Source: Mycobacterium sp. 050128 (GTDB taxonomy: Bacteria; Actinomycetota; Actinomycetes; Mycobacteriales; Mycobacteriaceae). From it: 64,000 bases of DNA. Shown in pieces: positions 43,089-52,715 of this stretch. Under the pieces are notes generated by a model, which saw only the letters and a list, made by a program, of their open reading frames with translations, searched no databases and was not told where the DNA came from. Where the stretch lies: NCBI RefSeq assembly GCF_036409155.1, contig NZ_JAZGLW010000006.1:62001-126000 (forward strand), read 5' to 3'. Every line of letters starts with the position of its first letter. Within the stretch, counting starts at the first letter, position 1. A program made the position numbers and the translations under genes.

Positions 43089-44253
43089 CGATATCGACGC
43101 TGCCGCGACCGGGTGTGCGGCGACGCAGGCAAAGACGGCGGTGATCACCCGTGACCAGCTGCGTGCGTTTCTACGGTCGGCGCCGAAACCACGGGGGTTG
43201 CGCGACTATGGGCCCACCCCTGCCGCCGACGACGTCGAGCCGGGTTCGCAGTGGCACGCGTACCTCGCCGGGCACCACTACACGTGTCTGCACTGGCCGC
43301 GCGAGTTCGGCGGAATTGATGCGCCGGTGACATTCCAGGCGATGTTCGCCGAGGAATGCGCCCACGCCGACGTTCCGCGGCAGTTCAGCATTTTCGGGCC
43401 GGACTTGGTCGGACCGGTGCTGATCAAGTCCGGCTCCGACGAGCAGAAGGCCACCTATCTGGAACCGATCCGCACCGGGGCGCACATCTGGTGCCAGTTG
43501 TTCTCCGAGCCGGAAGCGGGATCGGACCTCGCCTCGCTTCGCACGCGCGCGGTACCGACCGGGACGGGATGGCGGATCGACGGCCAGAAGGTCTGGAGCT
43601 CGGGCGCCGCTGCAGCAGACTTCGGAATCCTGTTGGCGCGCACTGATAATGACAAGCACGGTGGCTTGTCGATGTTCATCGCTCCGATGAACACGCTGGG
43701 CATCACTGTACGACCGCTGCGCCAGATCGACGGCGAGTCGAAGTTCAATGAGGTGTTTTTCGACGCAGTCGAGCTTCCTGGCGAATCGCTCGTCGGCCGA
43801 CGAGGACAGGGGTGGGCATTGGCGCTCGCGATGCTCGGCCGCGAGCGACTGACGCTCGGTACGCACGCCGTAGCAATGTTCCGGAGGCACAGCGCTCTGC
43901 TCATCGCGGCGCGTGAGCGCGGCGTGCTGGACCCGGTGCTCGCCCGCTCGATGACGCGGCTCTGGGCGCGAATGTGGTTGCTGCGCTACACCTGGCAGCG
44001 TGCAGTCGAGTCAGGGGACGTGACCTCTCCGGAGTTCTCGGTACTCAAGCTCGTCACCTCCGAGACCGACCGCGACCTGTCCGACCTGGCCACCGACGTG
44101 CTGGGTGAGGACGTGTGTGCCGACCCCGGAGACGACGATCTCGTACGGCACATGCTCGTCGGTCGCGCGCAGACCATCCTGGGCGGCACGAGCGAGATTC
44201 AACGCAACATCCTGGCCGAGCGCGTGCTGTGCTTACCCAAGGAACCGCATTGA
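43066..44253 (+). CDS. Acyl-CoA dehydrogenase subunit (partner of upstream gene)
   Basis: Predicted 395-residue FAD-dependent acyl-CoA dehydrogenase that would introduce the alpha-beta double bond. Motifs: CQLFSEPEAGSDLASLRTRAV (FAD/substrate contact), GQKVWSSGA, and the C-terminal ILGGTSEIQRNILAERVL. The position of the classical catalytic Glu before GT is Gly, as in many members with a base elsewhere. The start overlaps the upstream gene; GTG 43057 is an alternative. The two likely make one heteromeric enzyme. Confidence 0.87.
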   Translation: MCLPSHDDDIDAAATGCAATQAKTAVITRDQLRAFLRSAPKPRGLRDYGPTPAADDVEPGSQWHAYLAGHHYTCLHWPREFGGIDAPVTFQAMFAEECAHADVPRQFSIFGPDLVGPVLIKSGSDEQKATYLEPIRTGAHIWCQLFSEPEAGSDLASLRTRAVPTGTGWRIDGQKVWSSGAAAADFGILLARTDNDKHGGLSMFIAPMNTLGITVRPLRQIDGESKFNEVFFDAVELPGESLVGRRGQGWALALAMLGRERLTLGTHAVAMFRRHSALLIAARERGVLDPVLARSMTRLWARMWLLRYTWQRAVESGDVTSPEFSVLKLVTSETDRDLSDLATDVLGEDVCADPGDDDLVRHMLVGRAQTILGGTSEIQRNILAERVLCLPKEPH

Positions 44254-45436
44254 CAGCGGATGCGCTGCGCACCGCGCTCGAGGCGGATCTGCGCCCCGGT
44301 ATGACCGTCGCGCTCGGCGACGGCGTCGGCATCGCGAATCGTGTTCACGACGGAACGTCGGTGTGCGAAGTGTTGTGCTCGGTCGCAAGGGATCTGGGCC
44401 GGCTCCGGCGGGTAGTCGGCTGGCTGCCCACACCCGCCGAGGGACTCGATGCCGACGCCTGCGAACAGGTGACAGTGCCGATGCCCGCGGCCGGTGCGCG
44501 ACCATTGCTGCGCAGCGCGGCGACCGGATTCGTGCCGGCGCGCTTCTCGGCGTGGCCGAAGTTGTTGTCCGGAGGGCTGCAGCCGGACATACCGATCACC
44601 CGACTCTTCGCGCGTTCCAGTGCAATACATTTCGGCAGCGAGGTGTCCTACCAGCAGGCGCTGGTAGACTCCGGCGTTCCGGTACTGGCCGTCATCGACG
44701 ACGCCACCCCGATGGCTTCCGCCGAACCCCCCGGTGTTCTCGGCACAGGTCCGCGTCATCGGTCGCAGCACCACCGGTCCCGTGCAGTATCACCGCGAAC
44801 CCGAGCCGCTGCACGATCAACTCGCCGACGCGGTATTGCGTTTCGTCCCCGCCGGGGCGCGGATCCAGTACGGCCCAAGCCAACTGGGCACGGCCCTGCT
44901 GCGCCGTGCAACAGTGCCGCTGAGCATCGACACCGGCATACTCACCAGCGCTGTCATCGACCTGGTTCGACGCGGCCTGCTGTACGGGAACCCTTCGGCC
45001 ACCTATCTGACCGGCACCGATGTGCTCTTCGACTGGGCCGACGGGCGTCCGTTTCTGCGCGGTGTGCAGCACACCCACGATCTCACACAGCTGTCGCGCG
45101 GGGCTCCGTTCGTAGCGGTGAACACCGCGGTCGAGATCCACTAGGTAGGCCAGGCCAACGTGGAGGGCCGCGGCGGCAAGCTCATCGGGGGATCGGCGGG
45201 CATCCCGACTTCTGCGCGGCCGCCCGCATGCACCGGCGCGGACTGTCGATCATCGCCGCCCCGTCGACGGTCAACGGTCGCAGCCCGCTGGTGGATCGGC
45301 CGAGTCGGCCGGCGTCCACTCCTGCCTACGACGTCGACGTGGTCGTCACCGAATCCGGTTACGCAGACCTGCGCGACGCCGACTGGTCGCTGCCGCATAG
45401 CCACACTGTTCGGCGTCTGATCGAGAAAGGCCCTGT
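44250..45436 (+). pseudogene. CoA-transferase (acetyl-CoA hydrolase/4-hydroxybutyrate CoA-transferase family), disrupted
   Basis: The DNA encodes a recognisable CoA-transferase in pieces. Frame one runs from TTG 44250 (overlapping the upstream stop) through PGMTVALGDGVG and ARSSAIHFGSEVSYQQALVD to about 44726. There a run of six C (44727-44732) shifts the frame; the next frame continues VFSAQVRVIGRSTTGPVQYH and FVAVNTAVEIH, then meets TAG at 45142-45144, followed by VGQANVEGRGGKLIGGSAG. A one-base deletion near 45212 moves the rest (HPDFCAAARMHRRGLSIIAAP, DVDVVVTESGYADLRD) back to the first frame. Two indels plus a stop and altered neighbouring codons point to real decay. Confidence 0.85.
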
Positions 45437-46345
45437 ATGTCACTACTTGACGGTCACGTTGTCCTCGTCACCGGCGGTGGACGCGGTCTCGGCCGCGCGC
45501 ACTGCCTCGAACTTGCCGCCGGCGGCGCCGCAGTCGTGGTCAACGATCCCGGTGTCGACCGTGACGGGAGCGGAGGCGGATACGGGCCAGCCGATGCCGT
45601 CGTCACCGAGATCACCCGCGCCGGCGGGACCGCGGTCGCCCACACCGGCTCGGTCACCAATTGGCACGACGCGCACGACATGGTCCAGCGGGCAGTGACT
45701 GAGTTCGGAACCCTCACCGGTGTGGTGAACAACGCCGGCATCCTGCGTGACGAGATGATCACCAGCGCCACCGAAGGTGCGTGGGACGCCGTGATCGACG
45801 TCCACCTCAAGGGCACGTTCGCCGTGACTAAGCACGCGTGCGACTACTGGCGGGCCCGCGCCAAGCAGGACCATCCCGTGGCCGCTCACGTCGTCAATAC
45901 GGTCTCGGGCGCCGGCTTGTGGGGCAACATCAGTCAGGGCGCCTACAGTGCAGCCAAGGCCGGGATCGCCGCGCTCACTCTGGTGACCGCGATGGAGATG
46001 CAGCGCTACGGTGTCGCGGTCAACGCAATCTCTCCGCTGGCCGTGACCCGGATGAGCGCGGAGTATTTCGGCGACCAGCGCGCCGCCGACCCGGAACTCG
46101 ATCCTGCGGCCAGTTCGGCAGTCGTGGCCTGGCTCCAGTCGCCCCAAGCCTCCTGGCTCACAGGACAGATCCTTCGCATCGACGGCAAACGCCTCATCCG
46201 CATCGAGGGCTATTCTGAGGCACCGCGCCATTACGTGGCCCGCAACGGCGAGCGGCTCGAATTCGCCGAACTGGGACAGGCAGTCAACTGGCTGTGGGAT
46301 GCGGCGCCACGGGGCCTCGCCGGACCCTTGCCGACCCGCCGATGA
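45437..46345 (+). CDS. Short-chain dehydrogenase/reductase
   Basis: Predicted 302-residue NAD(P)-dependent SDR. Cofactor motif TGGGRGLGR near residue 12, NNAG near 97, and the catalytic Ser and Tyr-x3-Lys in VSGAG and GAYSAAKAG. The insertion GVDRDGSGGGYGPAD after strand two and the extended C-terminus (240-302) are typical of hydroxyacyl-CoA dehydrogenase-like SDRs (MFE-2 type). It probably oxidises the 3-hydroxyacyl-CoA produced by the hydratases nearby. Its stop overlaps the next start (ATGA). Confidence 0.88.
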   Translation: MSLLDGHVVLVTGGGRGLGRAHCLELAAGGAAVVVNDPGVDRDGSGGGYGPADAVVTEITRAGGTAVAHTGSVTNWHDAHDMVQRAVTEFGTLTGVVNNAGILRDEMITSATEGAWDAVIDVHLKGTFAVTKHACDYWRARAKQDHPVAAHVVNTVSGAGLWGNISQGAYSAAKAGIAALTLVTAMEMQRYGVAVNAISPLAVTRMSAEYFGDQRAADPELDPAASSAVVAWLQSPQASWLTGQILRIDGKRLIRIEGYSEAPRHYVARNGERLEFAELGQAVNWLWDAAPRGLAGPLPTRR

Positions 46346-47550
46346 CCACGTCGACCGATCCCACAGCGAGCGCCGACAGCGTCTCGGCGACAACGAACTT
46401 CGCGAAGCTGTGCGCCAACGACCTCGAACTCGCAGCGCTGCGGTCGTCGATCCGGGAGTTCCTCGACTCCGATCGCGAATTGCACGGGTGGCAGCCTCAC
46501 GTCGACTCGTGGTTATCGTGCTGGGACGAGGAGTTCAGCGCACGCCTTGGGGAAGCCGGCTTCCTCGGAATCGCCATTCCCCGCGTGTACGGCGGCGCCG
46601 GACTCGGCCACCTACACCGCTACGTCGTCACCGAGGAGCTGCTGGCCCACGGCGCACCGGTCGCGGCCCACTGGATCGCCGATCGGCAGGTCGCGCCGGC
46701 GCTGCTCGCCTACGGCACTGAGGCGCAACGCGAGCGCATCCTGCCGAGGATTGCATCTGGCCGGTTCTACTCCGCGATCGGCATGAGCGAACACGGCGCG
46801 GGCTCCGACCTCGCCGCCGTGCAGACCCGCGCCACCAAGACGGAACGCGGGTGGACGCTGTCGGGAACCAAGGTGTGGACCAGCGGGGCCCACCATGCCC
46901 ACCAGGTGGTGGTGCTCGCCCGAACTAGCGCGCCGGATCCCGAGCATCGTCACGCCGGTTTCAGCCAGTTCCTGGTGCCGTGCGACGCCCCCAGAGTGAT
47001 CATCAGCCCCATCGCTCTGATGTCCGGCGAGCACCACTTCAACGAGGTGCTCCTCGACGACGTCGAACTTTCAGACACCGACCTGCTCGGCGAGGTAGGC
47101 AACGGCTGGCACCAGGTCACGTCCGAACTCTCCTTCGAACGCAGCGGTCCCGAGCGCATCCTGACCACGATGCCCCTCATCACAGCAGCCATAGGGCGAC
47201 TTGCCCTCCGCCAGCACACCGACGAGTCGATCGCCGCCGAGGTGGGACACCTGATCGCGCGGCTGACATCGATACGCCAACTCTCGATCGCGGTCGCCCG
47301 TGGGCTGGTGGCCGGCCGACCCGCAGCCAACCAAGCCGCGCTGGTCAAGGACCTCGGCACTCGTTTCGAGCAGGAATCCGTCGACATCATCGCCGACCTG
47401 CTCGACCGCGCGGGCCCAGACGCGGCTCTTGACCACGAGTTGAAGACGATGTTGACCACAGCCTGGCTGCACCGGCCGCTGTTCACCTTGAGGGGCGGAA
47501 CCAACGAGGTCCTACGCGACGTGGTAGCTCGGGGAATGGGACTGCGATGA
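46342..47550 (+). CDS. Acyl-CoA dehydrogenase subunit (second pair, first gene)
   Basis: Predicted 402-residue acyl-CoA dehydrogenase: IPRVYGGAGLGHLHRYVVTEELL, SAIGMSEHGAGSDLAAVQTRA, GTKVWTSGAHHA, and the C-terminal LRGGTNEVLRDVVARGMGL. It is coupled by four-base overlaps to the SDR upstream and to the next dehydrogenase downstream. With the following gene it should form a heteromeric enzyme like the first pair, so the operon contains two such pairs, perhaps acting in successive beta-oxidation rounds. Confidence 0.87.
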   Translation: MTTSTDPTASADSVSATTNFAKLCANDLELAALRSSIREFLDSDRELHGWQPHVDSWLSCWDEEFSARLGEAGFLGIAIPRVYGGAGLGHLHRYVVTEELLAHGAPVAAHWIADRQVAPALLAYGTEAQRERILPRIASGRFYSAIGMSEHGAGSDLAAVQTRATKTERGWTLSGTKVWTSGAHHAHQVVVLARTSAPDPEHRHAGFSQFLVPCDAPRVIISPIALMSGEHHFNEVLLDDVELSDTDLLGEVGNGWHQVTSELSFERSGPERILTTMPLITAAIGRLALRQHTDESIAAEVGHLIARLTSIRQLSIAVARGLVAGRPAANQAALVKDLGTRFEQESVDIIADLLDRAGPDAALDHELKTMLTTAWLHRPLFTLRGGTNEVLRDVVARGMGLR

Positions 47551-48632
47551 CCGACCTCGACAACGTATTGGCCGGCGGGTTACTCGGGGCGGTATCCAGC
47601 GCCGACGAGTTCGCCGACGTCCGTGCACTCGTCGACGAGCTCAGCCAACGCTCCTTCGACGCCCGCCTGGGCCGCCGCCGACGTCCAGAAGCCTTCGATG
47701 GTCCACTCTGGAATGCGTTGCAGGACACCGGCCTTGCCCGGCTCACCAGCGACGCGGAGAACGGTGCCGGACCCGCCGACCTCGCGGTGGTGCTGTATGG
47801 GTTGGCCCGTCGCAGCGCTGCGGTACCGGTGGCCGAGACGGACCTGCTGGCGGCGTGGCTGGGACAGCAGGCTGGCGTCGACGTGCCAATCGCCGGTCCG
47901 CTGACCGCCGCCCGCACAACCGGGGCGGTCCGCGACGGCATCGTCACCGGCACCGCCACCGGGGTGCCGTGGGCACGCGCCGCCGACGCACTGGTGTTGC
48001 TGATCGACACCGGTGCGTCGCACTACGTCGGCGCCTTCGGCGTCGACGGTCTTGTCACCGACGCGATGAACCTTGCGGGGGAACCGCGCGACGACGTCGG
48101 ATTCGGACTGCCGCTGGCGCGATTAACGTCGGTCGGTGCAGCCCTTGCCGACGAATTCGACTGCCGGGGAGCGTGGGCCCGCTGCATCCAGATCGTCGGT
48201 GCCCTCGACGCCGCCGCCGCATCCGCGGTGACCCACTGCCGCGAGCGCGTGCAGTTCGGCCGACCGCTGAGTCGCATCCAGAGTGTGCAGCAGGCGCTGG
48301 CGACCATGGCCGGAGACATCGAACGCGGCCGCGCTGCAGTCACACTGGCCGTCGCAGCAGCCATCGACTTCGGATTCGGCAGCGGCCGAACCGAATACGC
48401 CGTGGCCGTCGCCAAAGCAGTGCTCGGCCCGGTAGTCGCCGCGGTGACCACTGCCGCACATCAGCTGCACGGAGCGATCGGCACCAGCGTCGAGCACCCG
48501 CTGTGGGCCTCGACGTTGCGCGCCCGCAGTTGGACCGACGAATTCGGCAGCGCTGGCCACCACGCACGTCGGGTCGGTCATTTGGCTCTGAGCTGTAACA
48601 ACGTCTGGGACTGCGTCACCGGCAGATTCTGA
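47547..48632 (+). CDS. Acyl-CoA dehydrogenase-like subunit (second pair, partner)
   Basis: Predicted 361-residue protein with the acyl-CoA dehydrogenase fold but a short, divergent N-terminal half. The C-terminal four-helix part is recognisable (CRERVQFGRPLSRIQSVQQALATMAGDIERG, LHGAIGTSVEHPLWASTLRARSW). It overlaps the upstream gene by four bases. In heteromeric FadE enzymes such a subunit binds FAD or substrate jointly with its partner and may lack its own catalytic base. Confidence 0.83.
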   Translation: MTDLDNVLAGGLLGAVSSADEFADVRALVDELSQRSFDARLGRRRRPEAFDGPLWNALQDTGLARLTSDAENGAGPADLAVVLYGLARRSAAVPVAETDLLAAWLGQQAGVDVPIAGPLTAARTTGAVRDGIVTGTATGVPWARAADALVLLIDTGASHYVGAFGVDGLVTDAMNLAGEPRDDVGFGLPLARLTSVGAALADEFDCRGAWARCIQIVGALDAAAASAVTHCRERVQFGRPLSRIQSVQQALATMAGDIERGRAAVTLAVAAAIDFGFGSGRTEYAVAVAKAVLGPVVAAVTTAAHQLHGAIGTSVEHPLWASTLRARSWTDEFGSAGHHARRVGHLALSCNNVWDCVTGRF

Positions 48633-48675
48633 GACGTGCACTGATCAGCAACGTCGACGAAAGGGCTTGACTCAC

Positions 48676-49458
48676 ATGGATCACTTCGATTGGACGGTCG
48701 ACGATGGCGTCGGCATGATCGTGCTCAATCGGCCGGAAGCGCGAAACGCGTTCACGTTGCCCATGATCCAGGAGTGGGAGGAGCTGTTGCGGGCGTGCCG
48801 CACCGACGACGACGTGCGCGTCGTGATCCTGACCGGCGCCGGCGACAAGGCGTTCTGCGCCGGTATCGACCTGTCGTGGCTGACCGATGCGCACACCCCG
48901 CTCGAGCGCAAGACCGACCTGCACGCCGGCATCCAACGCATCGCGCTTGCGGTCGAGGATCTCGACAAGCCGATCATCGCGGCGATCAACGGCGTCGCCG
49001 TCGGAGCCGGTCTCGACATGGCGTTGATGTGCGACCTGCGCGTCATGTCGAGCAACGCGCGCGTCTCGGAGGGCTACGTCAAGCTCGGGCTGGCGCCGGG
49101 CGGGGGCGGCGCCTACTTCCTGCCTCGGCTGGTCGGACTCGCCAAGGCGCTCGAAATGCTGCTCACGGGCGACGTCGTCGACGCAGAAGAGGCGCTACGC
49201 ATCGGGCTGGTCAACAGAGTCGTCGCAGCCGAACAACTCCTGCCGGTGACCACCGCGCTGGCGCGGACCATTGCAGACAATCCGCCGGCCAGCGTTCGGA
49301 TGATCCGGCGCGTCACGCGTCAATCGGCCAGCCTCGAGCTGCGGCCCGCACTGGACTTGGTGTCATCCCATGTGGCGGTGCTGGCAACCACCGACGACGT
49401 CACCGAAGCGCTTGCCGCGATGATGGGGAAGCGAGTGGGCAACTACACGGGTCGGTAG
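48676..49458 (+). CDS. Enoyl-CoA hydratase/isomerase family protein
   Basis: Predicted 260-residue crotonase-fold enzyme. Oxyanion-hole regions are visible in GAGDKAFCAGIDLSWL (about 55-70) and INGVAVGAGLDMALMCDLRV (about 101-120); EGYVKLGLAPGGGGAYFLPRLVG corresponds to the active-site loop. It would hydrate or isomerise an enoyl-CoA. The ATG at 48676 is preferred; TTG 48667 is possible. It is the last plus-strand gene of the operon, facing the CaiB gene tail to tail with 20 bases between. Confidence 0.87.
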   Translation: MDHFDWTVDDGVGMIVLNRPEARNAFTLPMIQEWEELLRACRTDDDVRVVILTGAGDKAFCAGIDLSWLTDAHTPLERKTDLHAGIQRIALAVEDLDKPIIAAINGVAVGAGLDMALMCDLRVMSSNARVSEGYVKLGLAPGGGGAYFLPRLVGLAKALEMLLTGDVVDAEEALRIGLVNRVVAAEQLLPVTTALARTIADNPPASVRMIRRVTRQSASLELRPALDLVSSHVAVLATTDDVTEALAAMMGKRVGNYTGR

Positions 49459-49478
49459 TAAGCGGGCACCACCCAGCG

Positions 49479-50663
49479 CTAGTGCAGTCCGCCGGTCCAT
49501 GCGGGATCGGAGAGCACGTCATCGTGGCTCGCGTCGAGTTCCTCACCGGTCCAACGGATCGAGCCGGGGGTGCGGCCGAATCGTGGTACTACCGCGGGCA
49601 TCCGCATCGGCCCGTACACGGGGTCGGTCACTGTTTCGATGGTGCCTCTGGCGCGGTAGTGTGCGTCGGCGAAGATGTCAGCCGCGTCGTACTCGACACA
49701 GTAGGCGACGTCGTTTTGGTCGCAGATCTGTTGCAACTCCCCGGTGGTGTGGCTGCTGACCCACTTGGCGAGCAACTCGTCGAGTTCCACGCGATTGGTC
49801 ACTCGTGCCGAGTTGCTCGCGAACCGAACATCGGTGACGAGTTCGGGTCCGCCCACGGTTTCCAGCAGTCGCTCGGCCACAGGTTGCGTGCTGGCTGTCA
49901 GCGAGAACCATTTACCGTCGGCGGTCTGCCAGGTGCCGACCGGCGCGACATAGGTGTTGGAGGTGCCTTCGCGGCCGATCACCGTGCCCTCCTGGTCGTA
50001 TGTGGCGGTCATGAGTTCCATCAGTCGGAAAGAGGCCTCGTAAAGTGCGAGGTCGATCTCCTGGCCGAGTCCGGACCGCTGCCGCTCGATGTAAGCGGCG
50101 AGCACGGCAGCGGTACCGGTGAGCGCGCCGAAGTAGTCGCCGACCGGAATTCCGGGATGGATCGGGGGCCGGTCGGGAAACCCGTTGACGGATGAGAATC
50201 CACTGAAGGACTGCGCGATACGGCCGAAGGCCCGATTGCCCCGGTTCGGCCCCGTTTGGCCAAAGCCGCTGACTCTCAACATGATCAAGCCGGGGTTCTC
50301 CGATTGCAGTGTGGCGTAGTCGAATCCCCAGCGCTCCATGGTTCCCGGAGTGAAGTTCTCCACGAAGACGTCGGCCGACCTTGCCAGGTTTCGCAGCAGC
50401 CTGCGGTCATCTTCCAGGTGTAGATCTAGGGCGATCGAACGTTTTCCGCGGCCGTTGATCTTCCACCACAACGGAGCCCCGGAGTGGGAGCCGAGCTTGC
50501 GGATGGGATCGCCGATCCGAGGTTGCTCGACCTTGACGACGTCGGCGCCCCAGTCCGCGAGATAGGTTCCGATCATCGGGCCGGCTACGAGCTGACCCAC
50601 GTCGAGCACCCGGAGGCCCACCAGCGGGCCACGCGCTTCCGGTCTGTGGTCGTATGTCGTCAT
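49479..50663 (-). CDS. CaiB/BaiF family CoA-transferase
   Basis: Predicted 394-residue class III CoA-transferase moving CoA between carboxylic acids. Family features: PLVGLRVLDVGQLVAGPMIGTYLADWGADVVKVE at the start, GRGKRSIALDL, FVENFTPGTMERWG, and the probable catalytic Asp176 in GIPVGDYFGALTG. The ATG at 50663 has GGAG in good distance; the frame is open to 50885 but the extension is not protein-like. It may activate the pathway's acid substrate with CoA from an intermediate and could replace the broken CoA-transferase at 44250, which is inference. Confidence 0.9.
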   Translation of the reverse strand: MTTYDHRPEARGPLVGLRVLDVGQLVAGPMIGTYLADWGADVVKVEQPRIGDPIRKLGSHSGAPLWWKINGRGKRSIALDLHLEDDRRLLRNLARSADVFVENFTPGTMERWGFDYATLQSENPGLIMLRVSGFGQTGPNRGNRAFGRIAQSFSGFSSVNGFPDRPPIHPGIPVGDYFGALTGTAAVLAAYIERQRSGLGQEIDLALYEASFRLMELMTATYDQEGTVIGREGTSNTYVAPVGTWQTADGKWFSLTASTQPVAERLLETVGGPELVTDVRFASNSARVTNRVELDELLAKWVSSHTTGELQQICDQNDVAYCVEYDAADIFADAHYRARGTIETVTDPVYGPMRMPAVVPRFGRTPGSIRWTGEELDASHDDVLSDPAWTGGLH

Positions 50664-51097
50664 GGACTCTCTTTCTCCGTGAACGTCCCCTGGCGTGGCG
50701 AGCGGCCAAAGGAGCACTCGTCGCATGCCGACCACGCTAGCCGCGGCCGGAGGCGGCGAAAATGGTTGACTTGCCACCATGTTGACGCCGGACGGGGACC
50801 CAAGCGTTGCGTTTGACACCGGTAGGCAGGGTAGGACGGCTACTAGCAGCAGTTGAACCCCACTCGTCCGCCGAGGCGCGGGCAAGCTGTCTCCACCGGC
50901 TCACCGAGAAGGAACCATGCCGATGAAGATCTCTGTCGCCGTGTTCGACCACCCACAGCATGGGGCCCCAGCTTCGAGGCGGCCGAGCCCGAGGCCGGCC
51001 GAGGAACACCGATGACTGCCTGCGTTTCGCGTGCGCTGCAGCGACGACCGCTTCCGGGTGTAGCGCGTACGGTGCTAGTGGTCAGCGCACCACGTTA
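50664..51097. other. Divergent intergenic region with a short frame
   Basis: About 430 bases between the CaiB and thiolase genes. A 32-codon frame at 50917-51015 starts ATG after GAGAAGGAA and reads MPMKISVAVFDHPQHG before becoming arginine-rich; it might be a gene relic, but no family is recognised. A TTGACA at 50813-50818 may be part of a promoter. Nothing else is evident. Confidence 0.35.
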
Positions 51098-52291
51098 ATG
51101 GGCGCGTACACCGATACATTATCCAAGGTGGACAACCCCTTTCGCGATGCGGCGGCGATCGTAGGCGTCGGGAGTACCGAAATTACCAAGCGATCCGGTG
51201 TTTCAACGCTCACGCTCGCCGTGCGGGCGATCAACGATGCGCTGGCCGATGCCGGCCTCAACCGTGGCGACGTCGACGGAGTGGCGTGCCACCGCGTCGG
51301 GGACTCCGCGGATCCGGCGCTGGTGGCCCAGGCGATTGGGGTCGCCAATCTGCGCTTCATCCAAGATTTCTTCGGGGGTGGTAGTTCCTGCATCGCACCG
51401 CTTAGTGCGGCGGCAATCGCGGTCGCCAGCGGGCAGGCCCGCTGCGTGGTCGTATGGCGGGCGCTCAACGGGCGCTCCGGTCCGCGGATGTCCGGCGCAT
51501 CGGCGATGACCGGATTGTCGTCCGACGCTCAGTATTGGATGCCGTATCGGCACGTGTCCGCGCCCCAGCAGTTCGCCATGTTCACGCGCGCCTACATGCA
51601 CGCGTATGGCGTCAAAGCGGAAGACCTCGGACGTGTGGCGATCGTGCAACGTGATTACGCCGTACTCAACCCGAGAGCGATTATGCGCCGACCGATCACG
51701 ATGGACGACTACCTCGCCTCGCGGTGGATTGCCGAGCCATTGCGGCTCCTCGATTGCTGCCTGGAGACCGACGCCGCCGTGGCACTGGTCGTGACCTCGA
51801 CGGCCCGTAGCCGAGATCTCCGACGGCCACCGGTTACGATCTCTGCCGCCGCTTCCGGCGGCGGAAATCAGCTAGCTTCCAACCATCATCGCGATCTGAT
51901 CGCATCGGGTGCAGCCGAGATGGCGCCGCGTCTGTACAAGGCAGCCGGGCTCGGCCCTGATGACATCGACGTCGCCGAGTTCTACGACGCGTTCTCCCCG
52001 CTCGTGCCGGTGCAACTGGAAGCCTACGGTTTCTGCGCTGCTGGTGAGGGGGCGTCGATGATCGCGGAGGGCGGCACACGGACCGGTGGTCGGCTGCCCG
52101 TCAACACCCACGGGGGTCATCTGTCCGAGGGCTACGTTCACGGGCTCAATCACGTGGTCGAAGCGGTCCGGCAGCTTCGCCACGAATGCGGTGCACGTCA
52201 GGTCGCCGGCGCCGAAGTGGCGCTGTCGACCGCTCAACCCGGAATAAACAGCGGCCTCACCGGGGCCGTCCTTCTCAAGAAGGCAGCATGA
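51098..52291 (+). CDS. Ltp-type thiolase-fold protein (lipid-transfer protein/aldolase)
   Basis: Predicted 398-residue thiolase-superfamily protein of the SCP2/Ltp branch. The N-terminal active-site region reads GGGSSCIAPLSAAAIAVASGQ with Cys98; later AEFYDAFSPLVPVQLEAYGFC and NTHGGHLSEGYVHGLNHVVEAVRQL match Ltp aldolases, in which Tyr residues at these places matter. Ltp2 with a DUF35 partner performs a retro-aldol cleavage in steroid side-chain breakdown. Here a DUF35 gene follows with a four-base overlap, supporting such a complex. GTG 51128 is a possible later start, since no clear ribosome-binding site precedes 51098. Confidence 0.85.
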   Translation: MGAYTDTLSKVDNPFRDAAAIVGVGSTEITKRSGVSTLTLAVRAINDALADAGLNRGDVDGVACHRVGDSADPALVAQAIGVANLRFIQDFFGGGSSCIAPLSAAAIAVASGQARCVVVWRALNGRSGPRMSGASAMTGLSSDAQYWMPYRHVSAPQQFAMFTRAYMHAYGVKAEDLGRVAIVQRDYAVLNPRAIMRRPITMDDYLASRWIAEPLRLLDCCLETDAAVALVVTSTARSRDLRRPPVTISAAASGGGNQLASNHHRDLIASGAAEMAPRLYKAAGLGPDDIDVAEFYDAFSPLVPVQLEAYGFCAAGEGASMIAEGGTRTGGRLPVNTHGGHLSEGYVHGLNHVVEAVRQLRHECGARQVAGAEVALSTAQPGINSGLTGAVLLKKAA

Positions 52292-52704
52292 GTGTTGTGA
52301 ATCATTCTTTGGCTGATGCGGACTCGGCGACGTGGTGGGATGCACTGGCGCGGCATGAACTGCTGATCCAGCGCTGCACCTCCTGCCGCCGACTGCGCTG
52401 GCCGGCTCGGGCTGTATGCAACGACTGCGGCTCGTTCGAGTCGACGTGGGTTCCGGCGAGTGGACGCGGCACCATAGCGTCGTGGACCGTCAGTCATCAG
52501 CCGGCCGATCCCGCCGGGCAGTCGACCACCGTGGTGATGGTCCGCCTGGATGACCAGGACGACATCTTCATGCCCGGCTACGTCGACGGTCCCTCCGACG
52601 GCTGCGGGTTGGGCATCGGCCTTCCGGTCGACGTAGGATTCGACGAAGTCGAGTTCGGAGGAGCGGGAAGGCGAGTGGCGGTACTTCGGTGGCGCCGCCG
52701 CTGA
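52288..52704 (+). CDS. DUF35 zinc-ribbon/OB-fold protein, partner of the Ltp-type thiolase
   Basis: Predicted 138-residue protein. A helix with WWDALARHELLIQRC leads into a rubredoxin-like zinc ribbon (Cys30, Cys33, Cys44, Cys47), followed by an OB fold (GRGTIASWTVSHQP through VDVGFDEVEF). DUF35 proteins bind acyl-CoA and are obligate partners of Ltp-type aldolases and related thiolases. Coupling to the upstream gene by an ATGA overlap supports a stable complex. Confidence 0.9.
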   Translation: MSVVNHSLADADSATWWDALARHELLIQRCTSCRRLRWPARAVCNDCGSFESTWVPASGRGTIASWTVSHQPADPAGQSTTVVMVRLDDQDDIFMPGYVDGPSDGCGLGIGLPVDVGFDEVEFGGAGRRVAVLRWRRR

Positions 52705-52715
52705 TCCGCAACGTG

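Noticed and set aside
44115..45698. Continuous 527-codon frame spanning the CoA-transferase and SDR region
   Set aside because: Its middle part is arginine-rich noise and its end overlaps the SDR in another frame; only its first and a later segment belong to the CoA-transferase, so the gene is called a pseudogene.
50917..51015. Short ATG frame with good ribosome-binding site before the thiolase gene
   Set aside because: Becomes arginine/proline-rich after 16 codons and matches no family; not strong enough for a gene call.
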